Shown: in pieces, positions 1 to 11,400 of the stretch
Position numbering within the stretch: the stretch's first letter is position 1
How the letters are laid out: the number at the start of each line of letters is the position of its first letter
Assembly: GCF_038725785.1 (NCBI RefSeq)
Contig: NZ_CP109796.1
Span: 186,001 to 250,000 of the forward strand
Direction of reading: 5' to 3'
DNA: 64,000 nt
Origin: Termitidicoccus mucosus
GTDB lineage: Bacteria; Verrucomicrobiota; Verrucomicrobiia; Opitutales; Opitutaceae
Position numbers and translations under genes: made by a program
Notes under the pieces: generated by a model
What the model was told of the DNA's origin: nothing
The model's database searches: none
Seen by the model: the letters and a program-made list of their open reading frames with translations, nothing else

Positions 1-757
1 CCCGCGCCTTGGAGGGTGCTGGCAAAGGTGTAGGCGCTGGCGAAGGCGCCGGTGAGGGTCGCGCCGCCGGCGATGTCCACCAGGCCTGCGCCGAGGGCGG
101 CGGTGTGCGTGACGCGCAGCTCGCCCGCCTGCACGCTGGTGCTGCCGGTGTAACTGTTGCTCGCGCTGAGGACGAGCAGGCCCGCGCCGGCCTTGGTCAG
201 CGAGCCGCCGTCCCAGCCGGAGGCGTTGGCGGGGGATTCGTCGGCGAGGGCAACGTCCACCTCGAAGGCGCCGCCCGGGCCGACGGTGAAGGTGCCGTGC
301 GCGAGGGCGGTGCCGCTCTGCCAAGTCAGTTGCGTGCCCAGCACGTAGTCGGTGCCGCCGGTGGCGACGAAGGCGTTGTGGGTGAGGTAATCGACGGGGC
401 TGGTGCCGCCGTTGATGGTCTTTGCCGCGAAATCGCCCGTGATGGTGCCGGTCGTGCGGATGAGCACCCGGGCGGGCGCGGCGAGCACCTCGCCGGCGCG
501 GGTGCCGCTGGTGGTGCCGGTGAAGCCGTCCACCACCAGGGCGCCGCCGAGCGCCGCCGTCCGCGCGGTCAGGTAGGCCGTCGTCCGGCCGGGCTCGAGG
601 GCGAGGGCGAGCGTGGATTGGGCGTTTTGGAAATACGTGCCGCCGACGGCCAGCGAGCCGCTTTCGCGGAGGGCGAGCGAGCCGGTGCCGGCGAGGCCGT
701 TATAAAAGTCGGCGCCGGCCGTCCACAACGCCGCGCCGCCGATCGCGCCGCGCCGGC
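1..757 (-). pseudogene. Giant repeat protein, fragment 5, partial at window edge
   Basis: Translating the minus strand in the frame whose codons begin at 332 gives a normal module of the same protein: GAIGGAALWTAGADFYN near 740-700, TDYVLGTQLTWQSGTALAHG near 360-300, GGAFEVDVALADES near 260, and LLVLSASNSYTGSTSVQAG near 180. The frame has no stop down to base 1, so the protein continues beyond the window. The break from fragment 4 lies between about 744 and 756, where one base appears to be missing in a GC-rich run. Confidence 0.7.
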
Positions 758-3754
758 GTTGTTGTTGTAGCCGAGGTAGGCGTCCTGGGCGGTGCCGATG
801 CTGCCGCTCCCGCCGAGCACGAGCGCGCCCGTGCCGCTGTAGCCGACGTAGAATGTCGTGGCGCTGCTCCAGAACCCGCCGCCGCCGACCGTGGCCGTGC
901 CCGTCGCGGTTGCCGAGTAGCCGAGGTAACCATGCCCGGCGGTGCTGACACTGCCGCTCTCGCTGATGAGCAGGCTGCCGGTGCCGTCGGTGCCGACGAA
1001 CAAGTCGCCCGCGACCTGCCAGAAGGCCGTGCCGCCGGTGGACACGCGGCCGCCGCCGGCGATGGCCAGGTAACCGGTGCCGCTGCCGCCGACGTGCAGG
1101 TCGCCCGCCGTGCCCCAGGACCCGCTGCCGCCGACGGTGACCCACGCCGTGGTGCCGGCGCCGGCGATGTAACCGGCCGCGCCGCCGACGTGGCCGGTGA
1201 TGGCCAGGGTGCCGCCGCCGGCGAAGGTCGTGCCGCTATAGCCGTTGCTGGCGCTGAGGATGAGCAGGCCGTCGCCGAGCTTGGCGAGCGATTGCCCGTC
1301 CCAGCCCGAGGCGTTGGGCGCGGCGGCGTCGGCCAGGGCAACGTCCACCTCGAACGTTTCGCCCGCGCCGAGCGTGAAGTTGCCGTGCGCGCCGCCCGTG
1401 CCGGTGTGCCACGCGAGCTGCGAGCCGAGCACGTAGTCGGTGCCGCCCACGATGAACGCGCTGTAGGCCAGGTAGTCCGCCACGCTGGTGCCGCCGGTGA
1501 CGGTCTTGCCGGCGAAGTCGCCGGTGAGGGTGCCCGTGCGGATGAGCACCTGCACGTGGTCGGCGAGCGTGCTGGCCTTGGTGCCGCTGGCGGTGCCGGT
1601 GGCGTGGACGACCAGCGTGCCGGCGAGGTTTGCCGCCGCCGCCGTGACGAACGCCCCGCGCCCGCCCAGCGTGCCGTCGAGCATGAGGGTGAGCGTGGAG
1701 CCGGCGTTCTGCGCATACGTGCCGCCGGCGCCGATGCTGCCGGACTGGCCGATCGTGAGCGCGCCGGCGCCGGTGTCGCCGTTATAAAAATTGCCCGCCG
1801 CGCTCACCAGGCCGCCGCCGGTGATGACGGCGCTGCCGCTGCCGGCGCCGGTGCCGGTGACGGGGGTGCCGCTGCCGGTGTCGGTGCCGCCGAGGGTGAT
1901 GTCCCCGCCGGCGGCGACGCGGCCCGCCGCGTCCACGCTCAACGCGCCGGTGCCGGCCACCCCGAGGGTGAGATTGCCCGCCGTGGCCAGCAGGCCGCTG
2001 CCGGTGACGGCGATGCTGCCGCTGCCGGCCAGGCCGCCGCCGGCATCGAAGCCGGCGAACAGTCCTCCGCCGACGGTGACGCTGCCGCTGTCGGTCACCG
2101 TCAGCGCGCCGTTGCCGAAATAGCCCGTGTAAAAGTCGCTGCCGCTGTCCCACCAGCCGCTGACCGTGGCGGTGCCGGTGCCGCTGAAGAGCCCGATCGC
2201 ACTGATCATGCCGCTGCTGACCAGGCCGCCCGCCGGGACGGCCAGCGCGCCGCTCCCCTCGTCGCCCACGATCATCATCCCTTCGCTGCGCCACGCCCCG
2301 CCGACGGTGGCGCTGCCGCTGCCGCCCGGCGCCCAGCCGACCTCACTGCCGCCTAGGCTGTGCACCGTGCCGCCCGCCGCGATGGCCAGCGCCCCCGCGC
2401 CGCCGCCGCCGACGAGGATGTCGTTTTGCGCCTGCCAATAACCGCCGTTGCCGACCGCGACGGCGCCGCTGTCGCCGGGAGTCGCGCCGACGACGCCCGC
2501 CGCCGTGCTGCCCGTCCAGCCGGTGATGGCGAGCGCGCCGCCGTTGACCGTGGTCGTGCCGGTGTAGGTGTTCGAGCCGCTGAGGATGAGCGTGCCGGAG
2601 TTGCTGGCGGTGACGGTCAGCGAACGGCCGTCCCAGCCGGAGGCGTAGGCGGGCGAACCGGCGAGGCCCACGGTGTCGCTGAGGGTGGTGTTGACGTCGA
2701 AGCTCGTGCCGCCGGCGACGGTGAAATTGCCGCGGCCGTCCTGCGCGCCGCCGAACCACGCGAGGTTCACGCCGGCGACGTATTTGGTGTCAGCGTCGGT
2801 CTTGTAGATGCCGCCGTAGAGGTAGTCGGGCAGGCTGCCGGCGGCTCCGGCCAGCGTGGCGCTGGCGAACACGCCGCTGATGGTGCCGCTGGTCGCGCTG
2901 ATGAGGACTTGATGGCCGCTGCCAAGCACGCTGCTCGCGCTGGCGAACACGCTGCCCGTCGCAAAGCCGCTGACGCTGATGGTGCCGCCCACCGTCGCCG
3001 ACGAGGCGTAAATGAACGCGTCGCCCGCGCCGCGGTTTTCCACCGTCAGCGCCAGCGTGGAGTTGGCGTTTTGCGCATACGTGCCGCCGGCGGTGACCAG
3101 GCCGCTGCCGGAGATGTTGAGCTGGCCGGTGCCGGTGCCGGCGCCGCTGTAGCCGAGGATGAAGTCGCCCGCCGCCGCGAGCGCGCCGCTGTCGCCGACG
3201 GCCAGCACGCCGAAGTCGGCGGCGTATTGCCCGAAGGAAACCGTGCCGCCGACCGCGACCGCGCCGCTGCCGCTGATGTTCATGTAGCTGCTGCCGCCGA
3301 AGGCGAGGTAGTCGGTGATGTCGAGGCGGCTCGTGCCACTGACGGTGACCAGGCCCGCGCCCGCGGTGCGCGTCGGGTTGACGCTCAGGCCGGTGAAGCG
3401 CGCGCTGCCGCTTTCGGAAAGGGCGAGCGTGCTGGTGCCGGTGTTGGAATAATAACCGATGAGGCCGCCGCCGGAGACATCGAGGAACGCGCTGCCGCTG
3501 ACGCCGGCCGTGCCGCTGGCGAGGGCGTCGCTGCTGACCCGGAAATCGGTGCTGGCGACGACGGCGCTGCCGGCGGCGTCCAACCGGCCGTTGACGCTGA
3601 ACTGCCCGCCGCCGAGGTGGCCGGCGCCGCCGACGGCGACCAGGCCGGTGGCGCCGATGCCGACGCCGCCGGCGGTGACCGTGCCGCTGTCAGTGATGGC
3701 CAGCGCGCCGGTGCCGGTGTTGTTGCCGATGTTGAGCGGTGCGGAGCCGTTCAT
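569..3754 (-). pseudogene. Giant repeat protein, fragment 4
   Basis: This is a fourth open segment of the same gene with three further spacer/beta-strand modules (FDVNTT near 2690, FEVDVAL near 1340) and many T5SS/PEP-CTERM-type repeats (GGSGSW, ESGSV, YAQNAGSTL). Real homology starts slightly upstream of its first Met, at about 3826. There a C4 run on the plus strand, where C3 would restore the frame, marks the third break. Below about 757 the frame turns to Arg/Pro-rich nonsense, so the coding sequence shifts again. Confidence 0.75.
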
Positions 3755-4550
3755 GCGCCACTGGCCGCTGCCGCTGAGGTTGACCGTGCCGTCGGTGCCG
3801 GAGCCGCTGCCGATGACACCGCCGTGCCCCGACGTAGCCGGTGATGGTCAGCGTGCCCCCGTTGACCAGCGTCGTGCCGCTGTAGCTGTTGCTGGCGCTG
3901 AGGATGAGGTCGCCCCGGTTCGACGAGGTCACGGTCAGCGACGCGCCATCCCACGAGTCGCTGAGGGCGAGGTTCGCGCCGTGCGGCGTGGTGTTGCCCA
4001 AGGCCACGTCCACGTTGAAAACCTCGCCCTCGCCCAGCGTGAAGTTGCCGTGGCTGCGGTCGGTGCCGCTGAGCCACGTCAGCTGCGTTCCGAGCACGTA
4101 GTCGGTGCCGCCGACGATGAACGCGCCGAAGGTCAGGAAGTCCTTCTGGCTGGTCCCGCCGCTGACGCTCTTCGCCGCGAAGTCGCCGCTGATGCCCCCG
4201 GTGTGGAGGAGTACTTGCGCGTTATTCGCCAAGGCCGACGCGCTGCCGCCGTTGACGAACGCCGCCGTGCCCGTGGCGTTGACGGTCAGCGTGCCGCTGA
4301 GTTGCGCGCTGCCGGCGGTGATGAACGCGCCGCGACTGCCGAGGCTGCCGCTGAGCGTCAGGTCGAGCGTGGAGCGGGTGTTTTGCGTAAGCGCCGCCGG
4401 CGGTGACGCTGCCGCTGCCGCCGACGGCCAGCGCGCCGGTGCCGCCCAGGTCGGAGCCGACGTAGAAATTGCTCGAGCCAGCGAGCACGCCGCCGACCGT
4501 GCCGCTGCCGACGCCGCCGAGGTAGCCAAAGCGGATCTCGCCGACGGCAC
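3690..4550 (-). pseudogene. Giant repeat protein, fragment 3
   Basis: This is the third reading frame of the same gene, meaningful from about 4388 down to about 3830. It holds the module spacer (LDLTLSGSLGSRGAF, then SALANNAQVLLHTGGISGDF) and a beta-strand repeat (LILSASNSYSGTTLVNGG). The upstream break is visible by comparison with paralogs: gttttgcgcgtaggcgcc at 5561 is gttttgcgtaagcgcc here, one CG dinucleotide short. The first part of this open frame, above 4388, is out-of-frame noise. Confidence 0.7.
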
Positions 4551-5445
4551 TGGCGGTGCCGCCCTGCGCGATGACCAGCGCGCCGGTGCCGCTGTTGCCG
4601 ACGGTGATATTGTTGCCGGAAGTCATCAGGCCGCCCGCGCCGACGCCAACAGTGCCAAGTCCGTTGCTCGAATCGCCGATGGAGATCCACGTGTTTGCCG
4701 CAACCACGCCGCCCGTGACGCTGAGCGAGCCGACGCCGCCTTCGCCGACGATAATCATGTTCGCCCCAAGCAGGCCGCCGCCGCCGACCGTGCCGGTGCC
4801 AACCGCGTCCGCGTCGTAGCCAAGATAAACAAAGCTGCCGGCGTTGACGGTGCCGCCGGTGATGGTCAGGCTGCCGGTGCCGGTTTTGCCGACGCGCAAG
4901 TCGCCGCCGTTGACGATGCCCCAATAGCCGCTGCCGCTGACGATGAGGTTCGCCGCGCCGCCCGCGCCGCCGTCAATCAAGCCCGCCGCGTTGCTGCCCG
5001 TCCAGCCGGTGATGGCGAGCGCGCCGCCGTTGACCGTGGTCGTGCCGGTGTGGGTGTTCGAGCCGCTGAGGATGAGCGTGCCGGAGTTGCTGGCGGTGAC
5101 GGTCAGCGAACGACCGTCCCAGCCGGAGGCGTAGGCGGGGGAACCGGCGAGGCCCATGGTGTCGCTGAGGGTGGTGTTGACGTCGAAGCTCGTGCCGCCG
5201 GCGACGGTGAAGTTGCCGTGGCCGCTGGCGGCATCGCCGAACCATGCGAGGTTCACACCGGCGACGTAGCTGCTGCCGCTGGTGGTCTTGTAGATGCCGC
5301 CGTAAAGGTAATCGGGCAGCGCGCTGACGCCGGCCAGCGTGGCGCTGGCGAACACGCCGCTGATGGTGCCGCTGGTCGCGCTGATGAGGACTTGATGGCC
5401 GCTGTTGACGACGCTTTGCGCGTCCGCGAACGCGCTGCCTGGCAA
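4222..5445 (-). pseudogene. Giant repeat protein, fragment 2 (after first frameshift)
   Basis: This is the continuation of the giant surface protein in a new frame. Its early residues (SGHQVLISATSGTISGVFAS) pick up where the previous frame turns into nonsense. The paralogous stretch at 2930-2965 of the same gene reads ctgcccgtcgcaaag where this copy reads ctgcctggcaaag, which is two bases fewer, so the break is at about 5438-5441. The fragment carries one beta-strand module (FDVNTT, then LILSGSNTHTGTTTVNGG) and several T5SS-type repeats. It ends in a nonsense tail below about 4388. Confidence 0.75.
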
Positions 5446-8400
5446 AGCCGCTGACGCTGATGGTGCCGCCGACCGTCGCCGACGAGGCGTAAATGAAGGC
5501 GTCGCCCGCGCCGCGCGCCGTCACGCCGTCGCCGGCCGCGTCCAGCGTCAGCGTGCTTTGGGCGTTTTGCGCGTAGGCGCCGCCCGCCGTGACCAGGCCG
5601 CTGCCGCTGACGGCCAGCGCGGCGGAGTTGGTGCCGTTGCCCAGGATGATATTGGTGGCGCTGGCGAGCAGCGCGTTGCCGCCGACGCTGGCGCTGCCGG
5701 TGGTGACGGCGCCGCCGCCCGCGCTGTTGGCGATGACGATGTTGCCGGCGGTGACGCTGCCGCTGTCGGTCAGCGTCACCGCGCCCTCGAGCGTGGCGCC
5801 CGTGCCGAAGCCTTGGTGGCCGATGCTCAACTCGCCGGCCTGGAACCAGCCGCTGCCGCTGACATTCAGTTCGCCGCGGGCCACCTCCTCGTAGGAATAA
5901 TAGCCGATGTAGGCGGTGGTGGCGGTGACGACGCCGGTGCCGCTGACGTTGACGACGCCGGTGCCACCCCAGTAGCCGACGTAGAGCCACCCGTTGCTCC
6001 ACGAGCCGCTGTCGGTGACGTTGACCGTGCCGAGGGCGCCGTTGTTGCCAATCCAGTCGGAATTGCCGAACAAGGCGCCGTTGCCGCTGACGTTGACCTC
6101 GCCGGTGCTGGCGGTGCCGCGACCGACATTGAGAGAGCCGGCGGCGGTGCCGGTGAGGTTCAGGATGCCGTGGGCGTTGGTGTCGCTGGCCTGCCAGCCG
6201 CCGACGTTAATGCCGGAATTTGCCGTGCCGAGATAGCCGCTGACGCTGACCGTGCCGCTGGAATTGGCGGCGCTGGCGATGTTGACTTGCGCCGTGCTGC
6301 CCGTCCAGCCGGTCACTTCAAGCACGCCGCCGTTGACGGTGGTCGTGCCGGAATAATTGTTCGAGGCGCTGAGGATGAGCGTGCCGCTGTTGCTCGCGGT
6401 CACGGTCAGCGACGCGCCGTCCCAGCCGCTGGTGTTCGGCGTGGCGGTGTTGTTCAGCGGCACGTCAACCGTGAAGGTCTCGCCCGCGCCGAGCGTGAAG
6501 TTGCCGTGCGCCGTCGCGGTGCCGGAATACCACGTGAGTTGCGAGCCGAGCACGTAGTCGGTCCCTCCGACGATGAACGCGCCGAGGGTCAGGAAGTCGT
6601 GCGTGCTGGTGCCGCCGGTGACGGTCACGGTGTCGAAGCCGCCGCTGATGGTGCCGGTGCGGATGAGCACTTGCGAGTTATTCGCCAAGGCCGACGCGCT
6701 GCCGCCGTTGACAAACGCGGCGGTGCCGCCGGCGTTGACGGTCAGCGTGCCGCTGAGCGTGCCGCTGGCCGCGGTGACGAACGCGCCACGCGAGCCGAGC
6801 GTGCCGGTGTGGGTGATGCTCAGCGTGCCGTTCGCGCCCTGCGCGTAGGTGCCGCCCGCACGGACGCTGCCGCTCTCGCTCATGAACAGAGTGGCGGGGC
6901 CGCTGGCGTTGCCGAGGGTGAAGTTGCTTCCTGTGCGGAACAGGCCGCTGCCGCTGACGTTGACGAAGGAGGTGTCCTCGTAGCTGCCAATGGTCGCGTC
7001 GGTGCCGACGGTCAGGCTGCCGCTCTGGGTGATGGCCAGCGAGCCGGTGCCCTCGTAGCCGCCCATGGTGAAGGTGGTGCCCACGTCCCACCAGCCGCTG
7101 CCGGTGAGGAGCGCGGTGCTGACGTGGCCGTTGCTGGCGTCGTCATTGATGCTGCCGTTGGCGGCGGTGAGCACCATGCCGGTGCCGCTGATGGTCAGCG
7201 CGGCGTCGCCGTAAATGCCAACGCGGAAGGTGGTGTTCGTCCAGACTCCCTCGACCAAGAGGGTGGCGTCGCCGTCTTGGTCCCCGATTCTGTCGTAATT
7301 ACCACGGGCGGTGCCGCCTGCCGCGATAATCAGCGTGCCGCTGCCATTGCCGCCGACATTGATGCCGCCGCTGCCGATGAGCAACGCGCCCGCGCCAACA
7401 CTGCCGGTGCCGACGCCAGTGCTGTTCCCGCCGATGATAATGGAATTGGCGCGAACAGTGCCGCCGCTCATTAATAACGCGCCGCTGCCGCTGCCGCCGA
7501 CGATGAGATTTCCCGCCGTGTTCCAATACCCGCTGACGCTGACCGTGCCGCTGGAATTGGCGGCGCTGGCGATGTTGACTTGCGCCGTGCTGCCCGTCCA
7601 GCCGGTCACTTCAAGCACGCCGCCGTTGACGGTGGTCGTGCCGGAGTAATTGTTCGAGGCGCTGAGGATGAGCGTGCCGCTGTTGCTCGCGGTCAGCGTC
7701 AGCGACGCGCCGTCCCACGCCGGCACGTTCGCGCCGGCGGCGTGCGGCGTGGTGTCGCCGAGGGGCACGTCCACCTCGAAGGTCTCATCCGCGCCGAGCG
7801 TGAAATTGCCGTGGCTGGCCGTCGTGTCGCTGAACCACGCCAACTGCGAACCCAGCACGTAGTCGGTGCCGCCGACAATGAACGCGCCGGAGACGAGGTA
7901 GTCGGCCGCGCCCGCGCCGTTGACACCGATGGTGCCGGTGAATCCGCCGGTGATGGTGTCGGTCGTGTGGATGAGCACCTGGTTGTTTTGCGCGAGCTCG
8001 CTGGCTTTCGTGCCGCCGGCGATGAGGGCGGAGGCGTTGAGGAGGTCGAGCGTGCCGGAAAGCTGCGCGGCGGTGGCGGTGATGAAGGAGGGCCGCGGCG
8101 CGCCGGAAAGATCGAGCGAGAGCGTGGCGCCGGCCTCCTGCTCGTAAACGCCGGTGGCCAGGCTGCCCTCGGCGGCCATGGCGAGGGTGCCGTCGAGGAG
8201 GAGCGAGGTGCCGGAGACAGTGTTGTTGGCCCAGAGCATGAGGAGCCCCGCGCCGGCCTTGACGAGGTTCACGTCCGCGCCGGTGGCGATGGAGTCGGCC
8301 TGCATGGCGCGGGAAAATTGGAAGCCGATTTGCGCGTCCGCGCCGGCGGCGATGTCGAAGAGGATGCTGCCGCTGTTCACGTAGAGGAACCCGCCGGAGG

Positions 8401-11400
8401 CTTCATCCGCGGCGAGGTTGCCGGTGGCCACGAGAGTGTCGCCCGAGGCGAGGCGGAGGGTGAAGTTGCCGCCGGAGTAAATCGCGCCGCCGGTCCCGGA
8501 GATGTTGTTGGTGATGGTGACGGTGCCGTAGTCGCCATCGATGATAACGGCGCCTGCGGCGCCGGCGAACCCGCCGGCGCCATTCCGCGCGGCGTTGTCC
8601 GTGGCGACGAGGCTGGCGGCGGTGGCGGTGAAGGCGAGGTCGCCTCCCGCCCAAAACGCGCCGCCGCCGCCGGTGAGCGCGGTGTTGCCAGCGATGGTGA
8701 TGACGCCGTGGGAGCCGGTGAGGGTGGTGTCGCCGCCGCTGTAAAATGCACCGCTGGAAAGGGAGGCGGTGTTGGAGCTGACCAGCAGGCTGCCGTAATG
8801 GCCGCCGATGGTGATGGCGCCGTCGGCGACAGCCACGCCGCCGACGCCGCCGGAGGCGGTGTTTTGCACGATCTCGAAACTGTCGGCGACGGCATCGATC
8901 ACGAGACTGGCGCCGTTGGCGGCGCGGAAGGCGCCCGCGCCGGACGCGGTGTTGGAGGAGATCGCAATCGCGCCGTAAGTGCCGCCGATGGTGATGGCGC
9001 TGGCCGCGCCGCCCGCCGTGAACGCGCCGCCGGTCAGCGCGGTGTAGTTGTCGCGGATGACCAGGCTGCCGCTGGTGAGCGTGTCCACGGCGATGCTGCC
9101 GAGGCTGGCGGCAAACGCCCCGCCGCCGGCGACGCGGGCGGTGTTGGAGGCGATCAGGATGTCGCCGTAGGAGCCGCCGATGGTGATGGAGGCGCCGGAG
9201 GTGAGCGCGCCGCCGCCGTTGCTGGCGTTGTTCGTGACAGACAGCGTGCCGGCGGCGGCGGAGTTGATCGTGATGGCACCGTTGCCGAACAGCGCGCCGC
9301 CGCTCGTGCCGGAGGTATTGCCGTCGATGTGGATGCCGCCGCCGGCGGTGGCATTGAGGGCAAGGGCGCCGCCGGAGTAAATCGCGCCGCCGTAGCCCGT
9401 GATGGCGCTGTTGCCCGTGATGAGGATGTCGCCGCCGACCGTGCCGCCGATGGCGGCGTCGCCCTCGGCGTAAACCGCGCCGCCGTGCGTGCCGGAAATG
9501 TTGCCTTCGATGAGGATGCCCTCGAAGGAGCCGGTGAGCGCGAAGTCGCTGCCGCTGTAAACCGCGCCGCCGTGGATGGCGGCGGTGTTGGACTGGATGA
9601 CGAGCGAGTCGGAGACGTTGATGCTCACGCCGCGCGCGCCGTAAATCGCGCCGCCGCTGCCGGCGGTGGCGGAGTTGCCCGCGACGCGAATGGCGTCGTA
9701 GAGGCCGGCGAGGGTGATGCCGCCGGCCCCCGCATAAGCGAAGCCGCCCGCCGCGGCGGTGTTGCCGGTGGCGGTGAAGACGCCGGCGGTGGCGGTGATG
9801 CTGATGCCGCCGCCATGGGAGTAGAGCGCGCCGCCGAAGGTCCCCGCCGTGTTGCCGGCGATGACGATGGCGCCGTAGGAGTCGGAGAGCCTGATGTCAC
9901 CCAAGGCATCAAACGCGCCGCCGGTGCTGCCGGCGCGGTTGTCCGTCGCGACCAGCGCGCCGCCGCCGCCGTTTATGACAAGGGCATCCCGCCCGGATAC
10001 CGCGCCGCCCGCGCCGGCGGTGTTGCCGGTGAAGGCGATGCCGCCCACGCCGAGGCCGAGCGTCGCGCCGGTGTCGAGGTAAATCGCGCCACCGCTGGCG
10101 GAGGAGGCGTTGTTGCCGGCAAAGGCAATGTCGCCGAGGAGATTGTAGGTGCCGCCGGCGTTGACATGGACGGCCCCGCCGTCGCCCGCATGGGCGGGAG
10201 CCGTCACGGTGAGGAGCGCGGCGGGGTTGGTGTTGGCGAGGGCGGCGGCGGAATCGACGTCAACGACCTGGCGCTGGGTCATCGTCGCGGTGGTGTCGAA
10301 GAGGAGCGTGCCGCTGGTAGTCGTGCTGTCGAAGAGGACGAGCGTGCCGGTGCCGAGCGCGGCGGCGGCGTTCGCGCCGGTGGCGGAGACAAGGAGGCCG
10401 CCTTCGCGGATGATGGTGGCGCCGCTGTAGGTGTTTACGGAGCTGAGGACGAGCGTGCCCGCGCCGAGCTTGGTGAGCGATTTGCCGTCCCATGCGCCGG
10501 TGGCGAAAGTGCCCTTGGAGTCTTCGTCGACGAGCGAGACGTCCACGTTGAAGGCGTGGCCCGCGTCGAGCGTGAAGCTGCCGTGTCCTTTCGTGGTGTC
10601 GCTGAACCAGGCGAGACCGAAGCCGACCACGTAGTCGGTGCCGGTGACTTCGTCCCGCACGCCATTACTGGCCCGGTAGGCGTCGGCGATGATGAAGTCG
10701 GGCAGGCCGCTGGTGGGGGTGATGACGAGCCTGGCCCCGAAATCCCCCGCGATGACGTTTCCCGTGCGGATGAGGAGAATGGAGTTGCCGCCCACGTCGC
10801 TGGCTTTCGTGCCGGTGACGGTGCCGCTGAAGCCGGAGACCGTGAGCGTGCCGCTGAGAGCGGCGCTGCCGGCGGTGATGAACGCGCCGCGCGTGCCCGT
10901 GAGGACAATTTGGAGAAGGGAGTCGGAGGATTGCTCGTAGAGGCCGCCGACGCTGAGGGAGCCGCTGTCCCGGATCTGCAACTCGCCGACACCGGCGCCG
11001 CCGTTGAGGAAATCGCCGTCGGCGCGCATGAGGGCCGAGTTTGAAATCAGGCCCGTGCCGGTGGCGCCCGCATTCAAGCCCAGGGTGATGCTGCCGGCGC
11101 GGATGCTGCCGCTCCCCTGCATCACCACCGCGCCGGTGGTCTCCCCTCCCACGGTGACATCGTTGCCGTTGGTGGTCCAATAGCCCGAGCCGGCAACCTG
11201 AAGGGCGCCGCCGAAGCCGGGATCATTGCCCCGGCCGAGGATCAGCGCGCCGCTGCTGACGCTGCCGCTGCCCTGAAGCGACAACACGCCGTCGCCGGCA
11301 TCGCCGATGACGAAAGCGGCGCCGTTGGTGTCCCAGAAGGCCGAGTTGGTGATGGTGACTTGGTTGGAGCTGCCCGTCTTCGCGCCGATGACGACGGTGC

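Noticed and set aside
7580-11044. A long plus-strand open frame of 1154 codons opposite the giant gene
   Set aside because: It is rich in Ala, Gly, Arg and Val with no motif, and is the mirror of GC-biased repeats on the coding strand. A neighbouring one at 11360-15511 is the same kind of shadow.
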